Assembly: GCA_031213475.1 (NCBI GenBank)
Contig: JARUPZ010000009.1
Coordinates: 7,535,601 to 7,599,600, forward strand
Length of the DNA: 64,000 nucleotides
Direction of reading: 5' to 3'
Source: Nereocystis luetkeana
Lineage: Eukaryota; Sar; Phaeophyceae; Laminariales; Laminariaceae
Below, piece after piece: positions 34,310 through 45,028 of the stretch. The stretch's first letter is position 1, and each line of letters starts with the position of its first letter. The notes below the pieces were generated by a model. The model saw only the letters and a program-made list of their open reading frames with translations. It was not told the DNA's origin and did no database searches. The position numbers were made by a program, and so were the translations under genes.

Positions 34310-34640
34310 ACCCCATGGTCCAGGCTGTCCCCTGCCAGGGTTATTTCGGCTGCGCGGGGTTAGCCTCGCGAGGTCCTGGCTGTCTGGCTGTCCGGACCCA
34401 TGCTGCCAGGTGGTCCGGGCTGCACAGGTCTAGGGTCGCGATTTCCCGGGTGCCCGATTTTGTGTGCTTCCTAGGTCGGTCCGGCTGCGCAGGTTCGCTA
34501 GCTCCAAGCTGCCCGAGCTGTCTTCCCTGCCCGGGTTGCCTCGGCAGGGCAGGGTGTAACCTCGTGGTATCCCGGCTGCTCGGGTCGTCCTGGCCACGCC
34601 AACATTAGTTCACGAGATTCAGGTTTCCCGGGTATCCAGG
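34310..34640 (+). repeat. Degenerate GC-rich minisatellite (GGCTGNCCGGG-like)
   Basis: A recurrent word close to GGCTGTCC / GGCTGCCCGGG appears every 10-30 bp with heavy divergence. It abuts the left side of the copia element and keeps long frames open in several registers. Confidence 0.5.
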
Positions 34641-34750
34641 CCGCCACTGGTCGTCCCGGCTATTCAGACGTAGGCTCTCTGGTTGAGGCGTTGATGATTA
34701 CTGCGAACGTCGAGAGTTCAGGTGCCGGGCGGAGAGTGCGAGTGAGCAAC

Positions 34751-34945
34751 AGAGCATTCGGAGTGCTCACGTACATGGTGCAGGAATTCATTTAGAACGG
34801 TATGTGGGAGTGCCACACACGCAGATATGCGTATTTGTGTGTAGAGCATTCAACGGGTTGCGATACGTTTTGTCCGCCACCCTTCTTGTTCTTCCTTGTC
34901 TTGTGTGTTCTACGTGGATAATATTTATATATATACCCTCAGGGG
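34751..34945 (+). repeat. 5' LTR of copia element (approximate)
   Basis: Matches 41306-41508 in direct orientation. Shared blocks are CGGAGTGC(T/C)CACGTAC, GGTGCAGG(A/G)ATTC, TTTGTGTGT(A/G)GA(G/T)CAT and TGTGTT(C/A)TACGT(G/A)GATAAT. Substantial divergence between the two copies implies an old insertion. Exact ends and target duplication could not be fixed by eye. Confidence 0.65.
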
Positions 34946-35088
34946 CTTCTATGCACTGACTCGGGCTTGGCCCATCATATTTGGGAGTGTATTGAACAAG
35001 CTAACGACTGTTCCAATTAAACGCACTTGCTGGTTGGGGCCACGCCGGGAGAGCAACTCCTCGCTCGAGGACGAGCCAACGATTTTCA

Positions 35089-36500
35089 GTGTTTCTGATG
35101 CAGGGTCCAGAGGGAACTCGGCCGAACAGAGGCACTGCCGACAACGAGGTGGGCAAGGCCAGGACAGCTACAGAAGTGTCAATTACAGCGACAGCAGAGG
35201 CAGACGGCATCGCCGCGGCCGAGGCCGCGGAAATGTCTAGTAGCGCAGGAGCGCGAAAGCCTGCTCCTCCATAGGGCGGAACTGCTCCACCAAAGGGCGG
35301 AGCAAAAACGAGCAGATGAGACGAAGCTTCGCTGGAGGGCGGAGCCGCAGGCCGCGATGATGAGATCGCCCGTCTGAACCGAGAGATGGCTCAGATGTCG
35401 CTCCGGTTAGAGATCAGAGAGGAGGAACGAGCGAGGATGGAGAGGCTCCAGCGGGGGTGGGGGGTGGGATGCGCCCACTGGAGCCACATGGCCAGCCGGG
35501 CACGTCCCTAATCGGTTTTGGTAAGCCCTCACCAAACCTCGACAGCAGCAAGGAGGGAAGTTACTTGAAATGGTCGAACCAGTTTCTGTCATGGGCTGTC
35601 ACAAACACCTGCGACAATGTTTTGAAGGAGGTTAGCGACCCAATAGTATCGCAGGGCCTAAACAGAAGGAGTCAGCAGGGCCTTGATTACCGTTGCAAGG
35701 GTAGCCGCGGCTCGCAGGGCGTACGAGAGCACAACTAACGCAGTGACCAATTCGTCTTTGTTATACAAGATATATGACATAGGCAGCCCTACCCTTGCGA
35801 TGGCCGCGGTACGTCGGGACTACGTCCCGAGCGACGACCTCGACTAGCAGGTATATCAGAGGGAATACCAATGCCCATACGAAAGAGGGAGAGGACCCCG
35901 CCCTTTAGTTTGAAAGGGTGAGCATCATCCGAGAGAAGATCTCTGAAGTAGGCATCCCAAATCGGAGCAAGAAGCCAACCTCCACCCACTGCAATGTCTG
36001 GCGCCAGAGTATGCGGTACGCCGAAACAATCCTGCAGAACGCCCCAGACCTGATTCTCAACATGATCGAGGACTGGGTACGCACAACGTACAGGGAGTTG
36101 GAACCGAGTAGGAAGCACGTGATCGATGGTTCAGCACATTTCTTGGTAGCTGCAGGCGTAGACGGATCAGGTGGACGGGGGAGTTCCCCCGGTCCCAGCC
36201 CTGGCCACTACACGGGCGGCGCAGGTGGCGCGGCGAAAGGTGGCACCAGTGGACACTGGGATCAGCAACAGCAGCAGCCGCACCAGCATCAACAGCAGCA
36301 GTGCCAGGAGCCCAACCAAGAGCAGCCACCATGACAGCACCAACAGCAACACCACCATGAGTAAGGCTGGGCAGGCCAGAACTGGGGAGGTGCCCGTTCG
36401 GGGAACAAGAGGGGGAAGCCGAAGCAAAATCGGCAGAAATAGGACCCGCACAACCGTGGCGGCGGTGCACGTAGGACATGGCTGCCATGCGTCGACGGCG
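35089..36500 (+). pseudogene. gag: copia gag relic
   Basis: The region reads as pieces in different frames. First is an Ala/Thr-rich start at 35089-35274. Next, about 35356-35460, is a heptad-like coiled coil (DDEIARLNREMAQMS... EEERARMERLQ). A segment at 35510-35640 (FGKPSPNLDSSKEGSYLKWSNQF...) follows, typical of copia gag. The segment at 35918-36120 includes the MRYAETILQNAPDLI helix. A Gly/Gln-rich tail follows (36170-36330). No intact CCHC zinc knuckle is visible. At least three frame changes separate these pieces. Confidence 0.6.
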
Positions 36501-36859
36501 ACAGCGTCGGCGATGGAAACTAGTCGTGGCCGCATGTACGCGTCACAAGCTTCGTCGGGCGCGAACGATACCCACCTGGTACCGACCGCGTGGACGGCGC
36601 CGCTGGATATCCCCCTAACCTACGTGAGACGCAAGGCGCCGAGTCGGTAATCCACCGGGGTGACCCCCGCCTAAGGTGTTACAGAGGCAGCAAGATAGGC
36701 AACTTGTTACAGGGGCAGCAAGGTAGGGGCAGCAAGATGGCCACCTTTGTTGCGAACTGCGGAACTATCGTGAGGTTGGTAGATGACCCGAACCCACCTC
36801 GTCAGGTTTATCAGAGCCACTCCGCAACAAATACCGCCCAGCCTACAACAACGATACTC

Positions 36860-37160
36860 CCCACCCCAGCTCCCATCCCCAAGCCACAGCAGCAGCTCCA
36901 GCAGCAGTCACGGCCAGTACCACGAGCCGCAGCAGCCGCAGCACCAGCAGCAGCCACAATACTTGCTGCAGCACCAGCAGCAGTCACAATTCCAACATCA
37001 GCCACAGTACCAGCTGCCGCAGCACCAGCACCAGCACCAGTACCAGCAGCAAACGCAGCTCCCGCAGCCGCCCCAGTTCTGGCATGAGCAACAGCAGTAC
37101 TGCCAGCATCAAGCAGGGGAAGCAGCCTTCACAGCAGCAGGCGCAGGAGTAACAGCAGCC
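36860..37160 (+). repeat. CAG-rich Gln/Ala-coding low-complexity segment
   Basis: Impure CAG repeats inside the gag-protease interval. Reading frames give poly-Gln or poly-Ala. It probably expanded within the element. Confidence 0.65.
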
Positions 37161-37218
37161 ACCGCAGCACTACTCGGCTCCTGGAGAGCCATCGCATCTA
37201 CTCACAGCACAGTCTGGT

Positions 37219-37656
37219 TTGGTTGGTCAGTATGATGGTTTGGGAAGGGGGATTGGGAATTGGCTTGAAGGTTTCGGGGCGGCAACGCACATGACCCCCA
37301 ACCTGGATCGCCTATACAGCAAGCGTCTACCCTCCCGAGAGAACGCGAAGGCATTTATTGGTGACGGTACCGAACTGATAGTCGATTACATAGGCAGTGT
37401 GGACTTGATTTTTCACAGCCCGGAAGACGTGCAAGAAACCTTGGAGTGTGTTTATTTTATCTCGAGCTTGAAGGTACACTTGCTCTCACTGCACACTATC
37501 CAGGTCAAGGAGGCATTCACGTTCGACGCCACTGCTGCCCACCTGATGAGTGGCTGGTTCTGTTTCCCTCAAGACGGAACCGGATCCAGACTGAACGCCA
37601 CGCGTCGTCCCCCCCCCCTTCCTCCTTTCCTCCCTCTCAGGGTGCACCGGCTATGA
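37219..37656 (+). pseudogene. copia protease/GAG-pre-integrase relic
   Basis: The 145-codon frame contains WLEGFGAATHMTPN at residues 15-28, aligned with the copia protease active site. The catalytic Asp-Ser-Gly is replaced by Gly-Phe-Gly, so catalysis would be lost. The downstream FIGDGTELIVDYIGSV...VHLLSLHTIQ region matches the flap and the GAG-pre-integrase start. The frame then degenerates into Pro-coding C-runs at 37610-37690. Confidence 0.7.
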
Positions 37657-37766
37657 TGGGTTTTGATGCAACCCCCCCCCCCCTTCCCCTCGTGCGCGGG
37701 TGCCTGTGACCCTACAACCGGTGAGGGCGCCGGAAGTATGGACACAGCCGGATTCAGGAAGATGGC

Positions 37767-38795
37767 ATGGTCGCTTGCCGTGAAGCCCCCAGGCTGTTCC
37801 CCGAGCACCTCCCGAACCTGGACCCCTATCTGGACCGCTACTGGATGGAAGCGGCCATCCATATGAACGACCGCCTGTACACCACGGCGACGACGGCGAG
37901 AGCCCATTTCAAGTCGCCGCACGAGCCATTACTTGGGGCCCTGCCGCCGCCCGACACCCTCACCACACGGCAGCCCAGATCCCACCACATCCACCGCACC
38001 CACACGTCTGACCCTAAGGTCGAGCGATGGTTTTACCTCAGGAGGGGGAGAAACCATCCGTGCGACTGTGCCAAGGTCGTCACGGCATGCAGTAGTACGA
38101 GCAACCCGCGGAGCGTCACCTGGGAGGTGGAGCGCAAGCTCCTCATCGAGGATGCACCGCAGGCGAAGAGGGACTCGGTGCCGGCACCGTGGAAGGACGA
38201 TCGTCACGTGGGGTATTTACCGCCGAAGCTGGCGACTGTGTCGCCTGGGATGCCATCGGTGATGACGCCCGTGATGACGCCGGTGATGACGCCGGCGCCA
38301 CCAAAGATTCCGCGGCCGACTGCGGAGGTAAGGCCACCGTCAACCCGACCGGAAGCCGAGAACTCTCAGGTCGAGGACGACGAGGGCCCCCCAGACCCGC
38401 GCGAGGCCAAGGGTGACGACGACGGTGCCACATCAAGCGAAAATAACTGCGGTGATAACGCCGGCGCCATTGGAGGTGCCGCCGCCGCGGGGGTGATGAC
38501 ACCGTCATCCCCATGGGGGGACGAGAACCCTCAGGTTGAGGACGACGAAGGCCCCCCGGACAATGTCGATGACAACAGCACCACTTCAAGCGGGAATGAC
38601 GACGGCGATGACGCCGGTGCCACCGTAGGTGCCGTTGGCGCTGGGGGTGATGTCACCGTCATCCCCACGGGGGGACGGCAACCCTCAGGTCGAGGACGAC
38701 GAGGGCTCCCCGGACATCGAGCTCGTTCAACCAGAGCGGGTGCGCGCGAGGACGAGGGCGTATCACCAGGCGTCCACTACGGCGCGACCAGCTGA
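37767..38795 (+). pseudogene. copia integrase C-terminus with expanded acidic linker
   Basis: A 342-codon frame. Residues ~20-140 resemble the distal part of copia integrase (HMNDRLY..., then DPKVERWFYLRRGRNHPCDCAKVV and SVTWEVERK). The DDE catalytic core is absent. The C-terminal half is an acidic Pro/Ser linker containing a repeated unit with the words SQVEDDEGPPD and NPQVEDDEGPPD. A third copy of the unit at about 38684 is out of frame here. The linker continues in another frame (38629-38952) through DIELVQPERVRARTRAYHQ toward RT. Confidence 0.65.
38360..38720 (+). repeat. Three tandem linker repeats inside copia pol
   Basis: The word CTCAGGT(C/T)GAGGACGACGA occurs at about 38365, 38530 and 38684. 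The first spacing is 165 bp (55 codons) and the second 154 bp, which is not a multiple of three and explains the frame change in the last unit. Confidence 0.75.
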
Positions 38796-39362
38796 CCACG
38801 AACGTTTCCACCAGCGCCCGCCCAACCAGCTCGCCCCGCCTCTGCCAACAGGTGACGCGGGACAACTCTCGGAGCCCGCGACCTACCAGGAGGCGATACT
38901 CTCGCCATATCAGGCGCACTGCTCCCATGCAATGGAGAAGGATATTGTCTGATTTGAGTAAGCTGGGGTATTCGGGGAGGCTTAGCTGCAAACGGGAGGG
39001 AGCATGGTATCGGTCAAGTGGGTGTGCACGTGGAAGGCAGATGAGCATGGTAAGATTGCAGAGGCGAAAGGGCGACGAGTGGCGAGAGTATTCAGCCAAC
39101 ACCCCGGAGTTCATTGCAATTTACCTTTTGCCCCCACCCTCTCCGCATCTTGTATCCGTATGATGGCTGCGATAGCCTGCGACTTACAGTTGGATTTATT
39201 TGTCGTTTCGAAGTGCAACAAGAGTTTGTCCAGGCCCAATTCCAAGACCTCGTTTTGATGCGGATGCCACCGGGCGGTGGAGATCTGAGGGGCAAAGTAA
39301 TGCGTTTGAATCGCAGTCTATACGGCTTGAACCAGGCGTCGAGACCCTGGCAAAGACACCTA

Positions 39363-39475
39363 TTACGGGGGACCATAGTTAACAGGACCAAATATTGTTA
39401 GTAAAAATGGCTAAATATGTAGGATTTTTATGTAAACCATAGGTCCTACCAGGTATTACCTATGGTCCCCCGTAA
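39363..39475 (+). mobile_element. Stowaway/mariner-like MITE, copy 2, inside copia RT
   Basis: Ends read TTACGGGGGACCATAGTTAA and the inverse, flanked by TA at 39361-39362 and 39476-39477. RT homology continues on both sides, so the MITE inserted into the copia element. It carries its own TACCAGGTA word at 39447-39455, absent from the other copies at that position. Confidence 0.85.
39447..39455. repeat. TACCAGGTA word private to this MITE copy
   Basis: Other MITE copies read GGTCCTATTAACTATGG or GGCCCTGTTAAC at this place. This copy reads GGTCCTACCAGGTATTACC. The difference is 7 bp (CCAGGTA) gained at a TA. Confidence 0.8.
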
Positions 39476-39949
39476 TAGTCATCCGCCTGAAGAATCTTAG
39501 CTTTGAGCAGAGCCTCGCAGATCCGTGTGTTTGTCGTTTAATCGAAACGGCGTCTGTTTCCTTCATTGCTGAGGTTCACGTCGACGACAGTTTTGCGGTA
39601 GGACGGAAGGAGAGGTGTGACCGTTTTTGCGAGGGCCTGAACCACCTAGTCCCCTTCAATAGCCTTGGCGAGCGGTGATGGTATGCCGGTTGCAACTATT
39701 CCAGAGACAAAGTCGCGGGTTTATTAACAATCTCACAGAAATCGTTCACGGAGAAGCCAGTCATGCAATTTGGCGTGACCGCTGGTAGGAACACCTCACT
39801 TTCTCTTTATCTTTTTTTTCTAGGTGTTTGACAAGGAGGAGACCACTGGTTGACTAGCCGTAAGGTGAACTGGTAGGCAGCTTGATGTGGCTTTCCAATG
39901 AGACGATACTTGATATCTCGAATGCGGTGAGGGCGGTCGCGAGGAATAT

Positions 39950-40574
39950 ATGCATGCCCCCAACTTCAAGCACTGGTTGGTCACGAGAGGGAATTCGGAG
40001 TATCTGAAGGTGACAAGTATCTACGGCACTACTTTGCAGAGGGGCGGTGGCTTTATGTTGGTGGTTTATGCAGGCGCAGCTTATGCCCCCCGACACACTA
40101 GGAGGACGTTAGTCTCGGGTGGGGCGGTGCTTTGTGGGGGTGCGGCCATTCAATGGATTTCTAGGAAGCAGAAGACTTCCACAGTCTCCACGAGTGAAGC
40201 AAGAATACGTTGCGATGGCAGAGGGTTTCAAGGAGGCCCTTTTTCTACGGTCAGGGTGGCGTCTTTTGTTGCCTGATTATGTGGATCCGTGCATTCGGGG
40301 TCTCGAGGGCAACAAGGGGGCGGTCCAGATAGCGGTCGATCCCGTGACGAACTCCAACTTGAAGCAGATCGATGTCCGTCACCACTTCCTGCGAGAACGT
40401 GTCGAGCAGGGAGAGTTTCAAATCACGCATGTGAAGTCGGAAAACCAACATGTCGACTTCTCGACGAAACCCCTTCCGAAAGAAGCTTTCCGCTTCCACA
40501 GGAACTTCATGATGAACATGACTTCATATTTGGGGGGGGGGGGTGGCGAGTTTTATACATTTTCTGAGGTTTGA
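39950..40574 (+). pseudogene. copia RNase H and C-terminal relic
   Basis: A first piece (39950-40276) spans HAPNFKHWLVTRGNSEYLKVTSIYG and the GGAVLCGGAAIQWISRKQKTSTVST core. A second frame (40119-40574) supplies YVAMAEGFKEALFLRS, NKGAVQIAVDPVTNSNLKQ, IDVRHHFLRERVEQGEFQI and KPLPKEAFRFHRNF, the standard C-terminus of copia pol in stramenopiles. It ends in a G-run near 40531. At least one frameshift separates the two pieces. Confidence 0.8.
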
Positions 40575-40915
40575 TGAGTCAATTTTTGGATTGTTTTTAG
40601 ATATGATGAGGCGATTTATTGTACCTGGTATTTTTTTGGGTTTGATGAATCGGTTTTTGTGTTGTTTGGGGGGTTGACGAATTGTATTTCATTGAGGTTC
40701 TACGAGTCAATTTTTATTTTGTTCTGGGATTCGGGGGATAGATCTTGGATTTCCTGACTTGAGAAGTTGATCATCGATTTTTTGGTTGAAGGATTGGTTT
40801 GTGAATTATACTGAACCTTGGAGGTTCTGATTTTTATATTATTGAGATCTGAGGAGTTGAATTTTTTTCTTTTCTATTTTAGGAGATTTGAGACTCTGAT
40901 TATTCTTTTTTTGGG
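40570..40915 (+). repeat. T-rich degenerate tandem repeats, about 30-35 bp, in copia 3' region
   Basis: About ten units of the form (G)TTTGATGAGTCAATTTTTG followed by GATTGTTTTTGGG, heavily diverged, run from the end of pol toward the 3' LTR. The third line carries TACCTGGTA at 40622-40630. Confidence 0.6.
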
Positions 40916-41305
40916 ATCAATCTTCTTCCAGGTTTTGGGGGCTTGAAGCGCTGACTTCATGCGGTCCTCTGCTTTGTGATATATAGTGTTTCGGTGTGAT
41001 CCGACATGACACCATATACCCGCAACTTTTGGGAGGTATGCACTGAAATTGAGGTTGAAAGATATTTTGTTGACTTTGCTGTTTTCCGTGGCAAAATTTC
41101 GTTCGAATGTGTGAACCTGAGTTTTGAAATGCACGGATTCTTCTTGCTCGAACCTCGAGGTTCTGGTTTGAGGCGTTGGTAATCTTGACTTGTCATGTTT
41201 TTGTATATTATCCTGGACTTGGATTTTTGGTGATGTTGGCTTCTCACCATACCGGTCATTAATCATGACCGATATTTTGTTATCCCATTCACCAATTATC
41301 ACAAA

Positions 41306-41508
41306 GCAGAGGGGCTCTTCGGAGTGCCCACGTACTCGGTGCAGGGATTCGTTTGTAACGGTATTTATTTGGGGAGTTTCACAGGGGGAGATTTGCGAGT
41401 TTGTGTGTGGATCATGCAACGGGGTGCTCCCGTTGTGTCCGCCGCTGTCCCATTCCTTCCTTGCCTGGTGTGTTATACGTAGATAATACCTATGTATGCA
41501 AGGTTCCC
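41306..41508 (+). repeat. 3' LTR of copia element (approximate)
   Basis: Direct-repeat partner of 34751-34945. See the shared blocks listed there. About 390 bp of unassigned sequence separates it from the T-rich repeats. Confidence 0.65.
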
Positions 41509-41639
41509 CTTCGAGATGTTTGTAGGTAACGTGAAATCATCCCGAGGGCGTCGAAAGGCCAAAAGGGAGTCGCAGGTAACGCTCGTGGAGCTGTTCTTGG
41601 CGAAAACGTGAGCCATAGGTTAGCGTATAACTCGAAAGA

Positions 41640-43050
41640 AAGAGTAATACTAGTACTACCCTTTCTGTGGTAATTACTACATCGCATGCACGCGGTACCA
41701 TGAGCTGACTACTATACTGTTACTATGCATGTTACTATGCATCACTATCCTCTCAGCGTATTATGGACGTTGAGATCCATATCTATGTTGATGTGCAGTC
41801 ACTTCACACGAGCTCACTGCTGTAAAGTGTCTTGTGATAGATGCGGAGGAATACGATATGCGGCGAGATTTGAGTTTGTTCTCTCTTGCCGACGCACTGT
41901 ATTCAACTTACCTCTATCATACGGATCGTAACGCAGAGTACCACCATAGGTATCAAGTAACGTTACATAGAACGTTACGAGTACGGTACATAGAACGTTA
42001 CATGGACATTGCTAGGAACGGTTCTGGGAACCTTGACGGGCTGCTGTAGAATACACCTGCCCGTAGCATGGGCATTGTCTCGTGATCAGGTGATGGCATC
42101 ACCCCTCTCGATCATTCCTCTCCTCTCCTCCCCTCTCCTCTCCTTTCAATTCCTCTCCTCTCCTCTCCTCTCCTCTCCTCTCCTCTCCTCTCCTCTCCTC
42201 TCCTCTCCTCTCCTCTCCTCTCCTCTCCTCTCCTCTCCTCTCCTCTCCTCTCCTCTCCTCTCCTAGCCACTCCTCTCTCCACTTTCCACTCCTTCACTTC
42301 TTCTCCTCTTGATCTCTGATATCAAGATTCCTTCTAGAATGGCCATTTTTAAGCGCCAAATTCAAACCATCCTTTTTCTTCTTCTTACAAGTGATCTTCA
42401 CAGACAATTCGGTGCCACCTCCGCCATCTCTCTTTACAGAGACAGAGCCTCGACACATGCTGTATTCCCTCATATCCCTACTGGGCAGATGTAATACAGG
42501 TAGAAGCAGAATCATGCACCCTACAAAATACGACGTGGTATACTCCTGCGACTACCAGTTACTAACTACCAAGTATAATACTAAGTACGAGTACTACTGC
42601 TAGAGCATGACCAATCGCTCATACGAAACAGTCAACCTCAAGGTAAACAGAGAGGTCAAGTATTCACACAGTACCATGGGTTGGGGCATGACTACTGTGC
42701 TGTTGTTACACTATACACCACTGCCAGTACTAGAGTAGATGCAGTGCAATAGGTAGAAGCATGAATACATACTACACTAGCACCTACTACTACGACTACG
42801 ACTCGTATTAGTAAATGTACAGGCTACCTATTATATACCATAGAGAGCATCTACTGCTATTGGCCAGGTAGAAGAAGAGCACAGACAGCAACAACAGCAA
42901 TGGCGGACACCACAACGACTGCGACTCTATTGCTACTACTTGCAGTACAGGTAGTTCTACTGCTATTATTGGACAGGCAACGGTAGACGCAGCATGCACT
43001 CGAAACCATTGTCTACTATTATTATTAAAAGTGCAACTACAACTATTATA
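41640..43050. repeat. CTA/TAC/TGC-scrambled low-complexity DNA
   Basis: Dense TACTA, ACTGC and ACGTTAC words without a fixed period, interrupted by the pentanucleotide array. No gene is recognisable. Confidence 0.45.
42115..42265 (+). repeat. (TCCTC)n pentanucleotide microsatellite
   Basis: About 30 copies of TCCTC, almost pure from 42150 onward. The open frames of repeated LLSSP or EERRG translations are artefacts. Confidence 0.95.
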
Positions 43051-43388
43051 CGACTATACTAACTGCTGAAGCATTCTTTACCTGCGTGTCAAAAACAGCG
43101 TCCATAATACAGAAAGGCCAAATACCCAAAAAGATCACTTTTATCTCGATTAGGAAGAATTCTTTGTATATTCTTATTATTAGGCTTGCCATCCGATAAT
43201 GTGCAGCATGCGCTTCCACGTTAATCAATCTAAATATTCCTGAAATAAGAAATCTCCGTATAGAGAGGAAACCTATGCACAAGGTCCATCTATCTTCTAT
43301 GTCTCTTCTTTTTATGTTTTATCTACGATACCCTATGTGTTGTCTTTGCTCCCTCCTGCATCTTAAGCAGTGCTCGTTACTTCTATTC

Positions 43389-43997
43389 TTAAATCCTAAG
43401 CCGCATCCTAGCTCCATCCCCACGCCGTCGGTGTGGGTCTGTCATCTCCCCCCCCCTTCTCCTTCTCGATTCTTGACGACCCCTAAGATGGAGTCGAAAT
43501 TTCGATACCCTCCTCGAAATGGTGACCTGTGTAATCACCGAGACGATTAGGAGTAGGTGTTCCTTCACCCCTCCTTTCCTTCCTATCGACCCACCATCCC
43601 TCCCTCCCACGACTCTAGCTGTCAGCTGGTCAATGAACCTACTGCCCTCTACCCCGAGACGCCCCAAGCTTTCCACTGCTAAAGTGACAAGTTTGTGAGT
43701 TCGTTCGTCAAAGAACACGTATCCCGGACGAGCGTAGTGTTGGCACTTGCAAGCCTCGGAGGTGGAAGAAGCTGATCCATCGTGATCGGCACTGCCTAGT
43801 CGCAGGTGTATCTGCGCTTGAGGGCCCGAAAGGGTTACGTCCAGCAGGATGGACTTCCTCATATACTCCCTATGGGGAGCATCCCGTAGACCTCCTCTCC
43901 TGACGACAATGTCCATCCGCAGATTTTGGTCTGTCGTGAACACCTTGCCGCTTTCCACTTGGTGTGGAATTCCCAGCCGCTTCAACGTACGGGACAT
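43389..43997 (-). pseudogene. LINE C-terminal restriction-like endonuclease relic
   Basis: A 202-codon frame starts MSRTLKRLGIPHQVESGKV. Asp29 in RMDIVV and Asp53 in SILLDVT are the candidate catalytic pair. Then come ADHDGSASSTSEACKCQHYARPGYVFFDER and a helical tail FIDQLTARVVGG...SVITQVTISRR. The zinc-knuckle half lies in an overlapping frame (44547-43870), so a frameshift falls near 44.0 kb. Confidence 0.65.
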
Positions 43998-45028
43998 TGC
44001 GTGGACGAGCGGTTAGTGTTGGTTTACCTGCGCTCCCGCTCTGGGACAGATGCGCGCGTGGCGAGTGTCCACGTCCACTGCATACGTCCACTGCATCGCA
44101 GCAGGGGCACCTCACTGCCACTTGTTCCTCAATCCCAATGAACCGCCTTCCCATGTCCAGAAACCCTTCTGCGTGTATGAGCCGGAGTGAGTCCGTTGGT
44201 CTCGCGCGAAGGTATGCCGTGGCTCCCGCCCCCTGTAAGTTCTTATAGCGAGCTTTGGCGAGGGTTTTGGTTTCGATTCCACCCATCGGGTCGGGTCGCC
44301 CGGTCCGGCGGGGTGTGCTGTCTTCAGGAACTCCTCCAGCGAGGCAGCGTGGGCTGCGGGCCGACGTTGGTATACCAGCTTGCGCAACTTCTGTTGGACT
44401 TTGCGCGAGTTCGTGGCTATGGCGTCGTGTGCAGCCAGCATGTCGGCCTGTGGGGGTCTTGGGGTCAGGTCCCCCTCTGCGCCCAGACCCCATTCCTACC
44501 AAGATTCGGGGACGATGCCCGCCATCGCTTCCTGTGACACCCCCCATTTATCCCTTAGCTCCCACAAGCTGTCTCCCAGCTGAGAAATGATGCTCAATTC
44601 TAGGAGTCCCCTCCTCACATTATGGAACAAACGGGCCTGCGACATCTCCTAGGACCTCTGGCAAGTCCCCCACCCTGCTCCCGATGGATGCCGACATTCT
44701 CCTTGCTTCTGTCGACGGCAGTCCTAACCCTCCCGTTCCCGTAGAAAGGCGTATTTGGGCTTGCTGGTATGGTTTGAGAGTCAGCCGACTATCCGGGCAC
44801 CCCTCCTGGAAAAACGGTTGTGCCTTCGCCGCTCCCGGTAGTCCGAGGATTGTCTCGTACGCCCACTGCGCCCCGTTGTCTACTAATATACATGTTTCGA
44901 GGGCCAACCCCGGGTCCACAGCCCTTTCGAGGTAAATAGTCCGTTGCCCGAGAGATTCGGCGGTGATGAGGGCCACCGCTTGTTTGTCGGGCATGTTAGC
45001 GAGGCAGCGCGCAAGATGGTCCGCGCCC

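Larger units (their letters stand above)
38880..39850 (+). pseudogene. copia reverse transcriptase relic, interrupted by a MITE
   Basis: Pieces in different frames align with copia RT. VSVKWVCTWKADEHGKI is at 39007 onward. A C-terminal-shifted piece follows, with FEVQQEFVQAQF, MRMPPGGGD and LNRSLYGLNQASRPW at about 39210-39350. After the MITE (39363-39475) it resumes with SLEQSLADPCVC and the catalytic VHVDD box at 39573-39587, then GRKERCDRFCEGLN. The catalytic Asp pair is intact, but the frame is broken several times. Confidence 0.75.
34751..41508 (+). mobile_element. Degenerate Ty1/copia LTR retrotransposon
   Basis: Direct repeats of about 190 bp bound an internal region with the copia order gag - protease - integrase - RT - RNase H, all on the plus strand. 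Gag fragments occupy 35089-36500, protease 37219-37610, integrase C-terminus and linker 37767-38795, RT 38890-39850 and RNase H 39950-40550. Every domain is broken by frameshifts or stops, most of the integrase core is missing, and a MITE interrupts RT. The element is dead. The order of integrase before RT excludes Ty3/gypsy. Confidence 0.85.

Noticed and set aside
42112..42297. ORFs of LLSSP or EERRG repeats on both strands
   Set aside because: They are translations of the (TCCTC)n microsatellite.
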